Source: Micromonospora sp. WMMD980
Lineage (GTDB): Bacteria > Actinomycetota > Actinomycetes > Mycobacteriales > Micromonosporaceae
Direction of reading: 5' to 3'
DNA: 23,862 nucleotides
NCBI RefSeq assembly: GCF_029626035.1
Contig: NZ_JARUBE010000001.1
Span: 1-23,862, forward strand
Below, one piece after another: positions 19,737-23,862 of this stretch; the stretch's first letter is position 1, and each line of letters begins with the position of its first letter. A model generated the notes under the pieces. It saw only the letters and a program-made list of their open reading frames with translations. It was not told the origin of the DNA and did no database searches. The position numbers and the translations under genes were made by a program.

Positions 19737-20905
19737 CGTCGGCGGTGGACAGCGAGCTGGCCGCGCTCATCGAGTCGCTGCGCCTCGCCCCGACCCCGGC
19801 CGCTCCGGCCGAGCCGCGCTGTGCGGTCACCGAGCTGCTCGTCACCGCCTGCGCGCACTGCCGGCCGGCCGTCGACGAGGAGCCGGCCCGCCTCGGCCCG
19901 TGGATCAGCGCCACCTACCGCGGCCGGTGCGGCGGCTGCGGCGCCACGATCGAGGAGCTCGACGAGATCCGCGCCGACCCGACCCGGGGCGGCTGGCTCG
20001 GCCGATGCTGCGGCGAGCAGCCGGTCACCGCGCCGGCCGGGCAGACCCCTGACGGGCTGATCGTCGCGCCGGCGCCGCAGATCGCGGTGCCGGCCGGCCC
20101 GCCGCCGTCGACCGTGGCCGAGATGCGGGAAGTCCTCGGTGACCTCGACGCGTCCCGGCCCCGCAGCCAGCAGGTCCGGCTCGGCCCGTCCGAACTGGGC
20201 ACCCCCTGCCAGCGGCAGATCGCCATGAAGCTCGCCGGCATCGTGCGGCAGCCGGAGGACAAGCGGCCTCCGTGGGCGCCGATGCAGGGCACCGCCATGC
20301 ACGGCCTCATGGAAGAGGCGCTGCGCTTCCACAACGCGCAGCTCGGCCGCGAACGGTGGCTCGTCGAGGAGGCCCTGGTCGTCGACCCCGGTCTGCCCGA
20401 CGTCGACCCGATCACCGGCCACGGCGACGCGTACGACACCGACCACGGGATGGTCGTCGACTGGAAGTACACCGGCGTCACCGCCCTGCGCGCCGTCAAG
20501 CGCAAGACCGTCCCCAACGACCAGCTCGTCAAGCCCGAGTACCGGGTCCAGGCCCACCTGTACGGGCGCGGCCACGAGCGCGCCGGCCGCGACGTCCGCT
20601 ACGTGCGGCTGGTGTTCCTGGCCCGCTCCCACGACTACGCGGACAGCGCGGAGTGGACCGAGGAGTACCGGCCCGACATCGCCGAATGGGCCGTCAACCG
20701 GTTCTACGAGACCCACGACCTCATCGGCGTCAACGGCCTCAACCTCGCCGCCAACCCCGAACTGTGGCCCGCGGTGCCCGCCGAGCCCGGCAAGGCGTGT
20801 TCGTGGTGCCCGTTTCGAAGGGTCGGCGGGCCGGCGGACCAGACCGGCTGCCCGGGCGATACCGACCAGAAGATCAACAACCAGCTCCGTGGGCTGATCG
20901 CATGA
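19733..20905 (+). CDS. PD-(D/E)xK nuclease, Cas4/RecB-like, with probable Fe-S cluster
   Basis: The product has 390 residues from ATG 19733 (ATGA overlap). The N-terminal 120 residues hold CAHC and CGGCG pairs that look like a zinc ribbon. The nuclease domain then shows ELGTPCQRQIAMKL (about 153), MQGTAMHGLMEEAL (about 184, HG motif), GHGDAYDTDHGMVVDWKYTG (about 227-247, with D and DWK as metal-site residues) and YRVQAHLYG (about 270, QxxxY). CSWCPF plus a further CP near 372, together with the early TPC, are placed as in Cas4/AddB proteins that bind a 4Fe-4S cluster. It probably resects DNA ends in phage recombination. No CRISPR repeats or cas1/cas2 are nearby. Confidence 0.82.
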   Translation: MTSAVDSELAALIESLRLAPTPAAPAEPRCAVTELLVTACAHCRPAVDEEPARLGPWISATYRGRCGGCGATIEELDEIRADPTRGGWLGRCCGEQPVTAPAGQTPDGLIVAPAPQIAVPAGPPPSTVAEMREVLGDLDASRPRSQQVRLGPSELGTPCQRQIAMKLAGIVRQPEDKRPPWAPMQGTAMHGLMEEALRFHNAQLGRERWLVEEALVVDPGLPDVDPITGHGDAYDTDHGMVVDWKYTGVTALRAVKRKTVPNDQLVKPEYRVQAHLYGRGHERAGRDVRYVRLVFLARSHDYADSAEWTEEYRPDIAEWAVNRFYETHDLIGVNGLNLAANPELWPAVPAEPGKACSWCPFRRVGGPADQTGCPGDTDQKINNQLRGLIA

Positions 20906-21345
20906 CCGCCACCACGCTGGAGCGCCTCCGCCGCGGCTTCGTGCAGGGCGGCGACGACGAGTGCTGGCTGTGGCATCGGGCGAAGGACCCGTTCGGCTAC
21001 GGGCGCATCTGGCACGACGGCGGCATGCGCCTTGCCCACCGGGTGATGTTCGAGCTCCACCGCGGCCCGGTCCCGGAGGGCCTAGTCCTCGACCACCTGT
21101 GTCGGGTGACCAGTTGCGTCAACCCGGCTCACCTCGAACCGGTGGCGCACGCGGTCAACGTCCGGCGAGGCAACTCCGGCAGGGCGCAGGCGGCAAGGAC
21201 CCACTGCCCGCGCGGCCACGAGTACACGGAGGACAACACGCACATCGGGAAGAGCGGCAGTCGCTTCTGCCGCACCTGCGACAAGAGCCGAAGCCAGGAC
21301 AAGAACCGGATCCGGAACCTCCGGAGAAGAGGAGTCATCAAGTGA
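20902..21345 (+). CDS. HNH endonuclease
   Basis: The product has 147 residues from ATG 20902 (ATGA overlap). It starts with CWLWHRAKDPFGYGRIW and MRLAHRVMFELHRGPVPEGL, the usual lead-in for phage HNH_3-type enzymes. The active site LDHLCRVTSCVNPAHLEPV (63-81) supplies His65, Asn74 and His77. HCPRGHEY (101-108) and CRTC (123-126) form a zinc-binding end. It could be a free-standing homing-type nuclease or a phage replication/packaging nuclease. It lies between the Cas4-like nuclease and the SSB-like gene, both of which it overlaps. Confidence 0.88.
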   Translation: MTATTLERLRRGFVQGGDDECWLWHRAKDPFGYGRIWHDGGMRLAHRVMFELHRGPVPEGLVLDHLCRVTSCVNPAHLEPVAHAVNVRRGNSGRAQAARTHCPRGHEYTEDNTHIGKSGSRFCRTCDKSRSQDKNRIRNLRRRGVIK

Positions 21346-21986
21346 CCAGCATCGATGCAAACAGCCTTTTGATGGGTGGCGGCATCAAGTCCGTCAACTG
21401 GAAGGACAACCCGGTCGGCCACACCGTCATCGGCACCATCACCGAGACGCCGAAGGTCGAGCAGATGAAGAAGTTCAACTCCGACGAGCTGGACTTCTGG
21501 CCCTCCGGCGACCCGAAGATGCAGATCATCGTCACCCTCCAGACCGACCAGCGGGACCCGGCCAACGCCGACGACGACGGCAAGCGCCGCCTGCACATCT
21601 CGCCGCGCATGATGACCTGCGTCCGCGAGGCCATCCTGAAGGTCGGCGCGAAGGGCCTGGAGATCGGCGGCCGGCTCGCCGTGCAGCGCGTCGGCGGCAC
21701 CGGCGCCGTCGGCGACCCGTACACCTTCGCCGCCGAGTACGGCGCGCCGACCGTCGACCCGGGCGGCCTCCTCGGCGGCGGCCAGGGCACGCCGGCCGCC
21801 GCGCCGGTGTCGGCCGCGGCGCAGTCCCTCGGCATCAGCACTCCGCCGGCCGCCACGGCAGGTATCGCGTGCCCGCCCGGCATGGACCCGGGCAAGTGGG
21901 CCGCCCTCCCGGTCGAGCAGCAGCGCGCCATCTCCGCCGCCATGGCCCCCCAGCCGGCCACCCCCGGTGTCACCCCGCCGTTCTGA
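21342..21986 (+). CDS. Phage-type protein, possible ssDNA-binding protein
   Basis: GTG 21342 overlaps the previous stop and follows AGAGGAG, giving 214 residues. The first 135 residues contain strand-rich segments (VGHTVIGTITETPKVEQMKKF, DPKMQIIVTLQTDQRDP, LEIGGRLAVQRVG, YTFAAEYG) of the kind found in OB-fold proteins. The last about 75 residues are low-complexity Gly/Ala/Pro ending in PPF, as in the flexible tails of SSB proteins. I recall similar proteins in actinophage replication regions but cannot name a characterised one. The role is inferred from shape and neighbours. Confidence 0.5.
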   Translation: MTSIDANSLLMGGGIKSVNWKDNPVGHTVIGTITETPKVEQMKKFNSDELDFWPSGDPKMQIIVTLQTDQRDPANADDDGKRRLHISPRMMTCVREAILKVGAKGLEIGGRLAVQRVGGTGAVGDPYTFAAEYGAPTVDPGGLLGGGQGTPAAAPVSAAAQSLGISTPPAATAGIACPPGMDPGKWAALPVEQQRAISAAMAPQPATPGVTPPF

Positions 21987-22012
21987 TCCCGCCCGCTCCA
22001 CCCAGCTCAACC

Positions 22013-22045
22013 GCCGGCCCCGACCCCGCCCGGGGCGGGGCCGGC
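22013..22045 (+). terminator. GC-rich hairpin in the second operon gap
   Basis: GCCGGCCCCGACCCC (22013-22027) pairs with GGGGCGGGGCCGGC (22032-22045) with one bulged base and a very short loop. It follows the SSB-like gene by 26 bases and precedes the GGAG and ATG of the next gene. It may attenuate transcription. Confidence 0.6.
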
Positions 22046-22066
22046 CCCATCAAGATCGGAGCATCG

Positions 22067-22765
22067 ATGACCATCACCACGGCGGGACGGCCCCACGGCT
22101 ACGCCCGATACAAGCTCGATGGCTGCCGCTGCTACACCTGCTGCTTCGACGTCTCCGAGTACAACCGGCGCCGCGACAAGGCCATCGCCGCCGGCACCTG
22201 GCGCAGCGACACCACCCCGGTACGTGCCCACATCCGCTCCCTGATGGCCGCCGGCATGGGCTGGAAGCAGGTCGCCAAGACCGCCGACGTCAACCCCAGC
22301 ACCGTCGGCCGCATCCTCTACGGCCGCCCCGACCAGGGAACCCCACCACCCAAGACCACCCGCTACGACATCGCCCAAAAACTCCTCGCCGTCAAGCTGA
22401 ACCTGCACCCCAACACACCGATCGACGCCACCGGCACCATCCGCCGCATCCGCGCCCTCGCCGCGATCGGCCACACCCTGACGGCCATCGCCGAGGGGAT
22501 CGGCTGGACCCTGCAGAACCTCAGCCACCTGGCGCACTCCGACGCCGGCCCGCGCGGCCGCCACGTCGAGGTCCGCACCGCCCAGGCCGTCGCCGGCCTC
22601 TACGACTCCTGGTCGATGACCGTCCCCACCGGCTGGGTGTGCGACCGGGCCCGCCGGCGCGCCGCCGAACTCGGCTGGCCGCCCCCGCTCGCCTGGGACG
22701 ACGACCAGATCGACGACCCGACCGCCACCGCACACACCAGCGCCGTTCGGAAGGCCACTGCGTGA
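22067..22765 (+). CDS. Phage DNA-binding protein with two HTH segments
   Basis: ATG 22067 follows GATCGGAGC and gives 232 residues. An N-terminal HGYARYKLDGCRCYTCC followed by SEYNRRRDKAIAAG has the CxC-x2-C pattern seen in many actinophage proteins and could bind zinc. HTH 1 is HIRSLMAAGMGWKQVAKTAD and VNPSTVGRILYG (about 46-80). HTH 2 is IRRIRALAAIGHTLTAIAEG and IGWTLQNLSHLAHSD (about 124-160). The C-terminal part contains WVCDRARRRAAELGWPPPLAWDDD, a common ending in this phage family. It probably regulates or marks DNA; the exact role is unknown. Confidence 0.65.
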   Translation: MTITTAGRPHGYARYKLDGCRCYTCCFDVSEYNRRRDKAIAAGTWRSDTTPVRAHIRSLMAAGMGWKQVAKTADVNPSTVGRILYGRPDQGTPPPKTTRYDIAQKLLAVKLNLHPNTPIDATGTIRRIRALAAIGHTLTAIAEGIGWTLQNLSHLAHSDAGPRGRHVEVRTAQAVAGLYDSWSMTVPTGWVCDRARRRAAELGWPPPLAWDDDQIDDPTATAHTSAVRKATA

Positions 22766-23862
22766 ACGCCACCATCGACCAGGCCGCCGTCCGCCGCTGG
22801 CTCGGCATCCTCCACGGCGACAGCCCAGGCCACGTGCACATCTGCTCCACCGACGACTGGACCGGCCGCACCTACCCCGCCGACCAGCTCGACGCCGCCG
22901 CCGGCTACGTCGCTCACCTCGACACGACCGGCCGCGAAGGCATCTACCTGCGGGTCACCAGCCTCACCCGGCCACTGCCGGCCGGGCAGCGCGGCGGCGC
23001 CGCCGACTCCGCCGCGCTGCCCGCCCTGTGGGCCGACCTCGACCTCGCCGGCCCCGGCCACGCCGAACAGGACCTCCCGCCCGACGAGACCGCCGGCCGC
23101 GCCGTCATCGCCGCCACCGGCCTGCCCGAGCCCACCATCTGGGTGCACTCCGGCGGCGGCCTCTACCCGATCTGGCTCCTCAACCAGCCCCACACGCTCA
23201 CCGGCGACAACCTCGACCAGGCCAAGCAGCTGGCGAAGGATTGGCAGCGGGTCATCGAGCACGCCGCCGCCTCGCTCGGCTGGCGCTACGGCCGCGGCGT
23301 CGGCGACCTCGCCCGCGTGCTGCGCATCCCCGGCACCGTCAACCGCAAAGCCGGCCTCGCCCGCCCCTGCCGCATCACCGCCGCCATCCCCACCCGCTAC
23401 ACCGTGCAGCAGCTCGTCGACGCCCTGGCCGACGCCACCGCGCGCATCACCCCGCCCGAGCCGACCACCGTGGGCACCTCGCTGGTCGGCGCGCCCGCCG
23501 GACCACGACCCGACGGGCAGCTCGCGCCCGGCGAGGACTTCAACACGCGCGTCGAGTGGCCGCAGATCCTCGGCCCGGCCGGCTGGCGCGAGCACTACCG
23601 CTCCGACGACGTCACCTACTGGACCCGGCCCGGCAAGCCCACCGGCATCAGCGCCTCCACCAACGCCCTCGGCACCGACCGGCTGCACGTCTTCACCACC
23701 GGCGCCGCGCCGCTCGACGGCGGCGAGTCGCACTCCAAGTTCGGCACCTACGCGGCCCTGCACTTCGGCGGCGACCACAAGGCCGCCGCGAAGGCTCTCG
23801 GCCAGCAGGGCTACGGCAGCCCCCTACCCGACCCGGCCACCGAACAGGCCGCGATGCTCCGC
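22762..23862 (+). CDS. Archaeo-eukaryotic-type primase (PrimPol), 3' end beyond window
   Basis: GTG 22762 overlaps the previous stop by 4 nt, and the frame is open to the right edge (367 codons visible). The catalytic core of AEP primases is visible: LWADLDL with the metal-binding pair D92 and D94, WVHSGGGLYPIWLL (127-140, nucleotide-binding SGxG-type loop) and GVGDLARVLRIPGTVN (179-194). Such enzymes make primers and often extend them, and in phages they usually continue into or pair with a helicase domain, which would lie outside the window. Its place after the helicase, nuclease and SSB-like genes completes a replication module. Confidence 0.85.
   Translation, partial: MNATIDQAAVRRWLGILHGDSPGHVHICSTDDWTGRTYPADQLDAAAGYVAHLDTTGREGIYLRVTSLTRPLPAGQRGGAADSAALPALWADLDLAGPGHAEQDLPPDETAGRAVIAATGLPEPTIWVHSGGGLYPIWLLNQPHTLTGDNLDQAKQLAKDWQRVIEHAAASLGWRYGRGVGDLARVLRIPGTVNRKAGLARPCRITAAIPTRYTVQQLVDALADATARITPPEPTTVGTSLVGAPAGPRPDGQLAPGEDFNTRVEWPQILGPAGWREHYRSDDVTYWTRPGKPTGISASTNALGTDRLHVFTTGAAPLDGGESHSKFGTYAALHFGGDHKAAAKALGQQGYGSPLPDPATEQAAMLR

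Larger units (their letters stand above)
13111..23862. mobile_element. Prophage or phage-like integrative element, left part (continues past window)
   Basis: The left boundary is the point where the ssb-like frame breaks, just outside the serine recombinase gene. The content is phage-like: integrase, two divergent HTH regulators with an operator array, then a long tightly packed operon with a helicase, Cas4-like nuclease, HNH nuclease, DUF4326 protein and primase. No conjugation or virion genes are seen in the window, so prophage and integrative-conjugative element cannot be fully separated. Phage is preferred from the gene mix. Confidence 0.75.

Noticed and set aside
19733..20905. Possible CRISPR-Cas locus because of the Cas4-like protein
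   Set aside because: No repeat-spacer array and no cas1, cas2 or effector gene are seen, and the context is a phage operon.
22600..23778. Minus-strand frame of 392 codons opposite the primase
   Set aside because: It lies antisense to a frame with clear PrimPol motifs and 4-nt coupling to its neighbour.

Overview
The window comes from a high-GC actinomycete. Gene style, codon use and protein sequences fit the Micromonosporaceae (Micromonospora or a close relative), although no marker gene here fixes the genus. It shows a short chromosomal backbone interrupted by two integrated elements. The backbone holds an alpha/beta hydrolase cut by the left edge, tRNA-Arg(UCU), a degenerate trypsin-fold protein, a second alpha/beta hydrolase, an HPF/RaiA-like protein and the first codons of an ssb-type gene.

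Element 1 (about 652-10216) lies between two 44-bp direct repeats of the 3' part of tRNA-Arg(UCU). The intact tRNA is at 10174-10246 and the orphan 3' fragment at 652-695, which is the usual footprint of tRNA-targeted integration. No integrase is visible inside, so it looks like a non-autonomous or decayed island. It carries a lower-GC gene with a C-terminal Mrr-type nuclease domain, a TrmO-like methyltransferase gene downstream of an HTH-TPR regulator, two small Cys-containing proteins, and a convergent pair of Mur ligase paralogues (MurC-like and MurF-like). An IS701-type insertion sequence with a CTAG target duplication has entered the 3' end of the murF-like gene. It replaced the last 17 residues with codons read from the IS end. 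Removing the IS on paper restores an in-frame tail whose stop lies three bases from the murC-like stop.

Element 2 starts near 13111 and runs off the right edge. A large serine recombinase is encoded beside the junction. The junction cuts an ORF beginning MFDTYVTIV, the typical start of an actinobacterial single-stranded DNA-binding protein, so the attachment site appears to be the 5' end of an ssb gene. Next come two divergent HTH genes separated by a compact switch. The switch holds three 16-bp palindromes of consensus GYTGCATGNNTGCARC and two promoters whose -10 boxes each sit 7 nt before an ATG, which suggests leaderless mRNAs.

Rightward from 15230 is a long early-type operon of 15 genes. 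Thirteen successive stop/start pairs overlap by exactly 4 nt. The only two gaps each hold a GC-rich hairpin followed by a Shine-Dalgarno sequence. Recognisable products are an SF1B (RecD/Dda-like) helicase, a DUF4326 protein, a Cas4/RecB-like nuclease, an HNH endonuclease, a possible SSB-like protein, several HTH proteins and, at the edge, an archaeo-eukaryotic-type primase (PrimPol). This is the replication and recombination arm of a temperate phage or phage-like integrative element. No structural genes fall inside the window.
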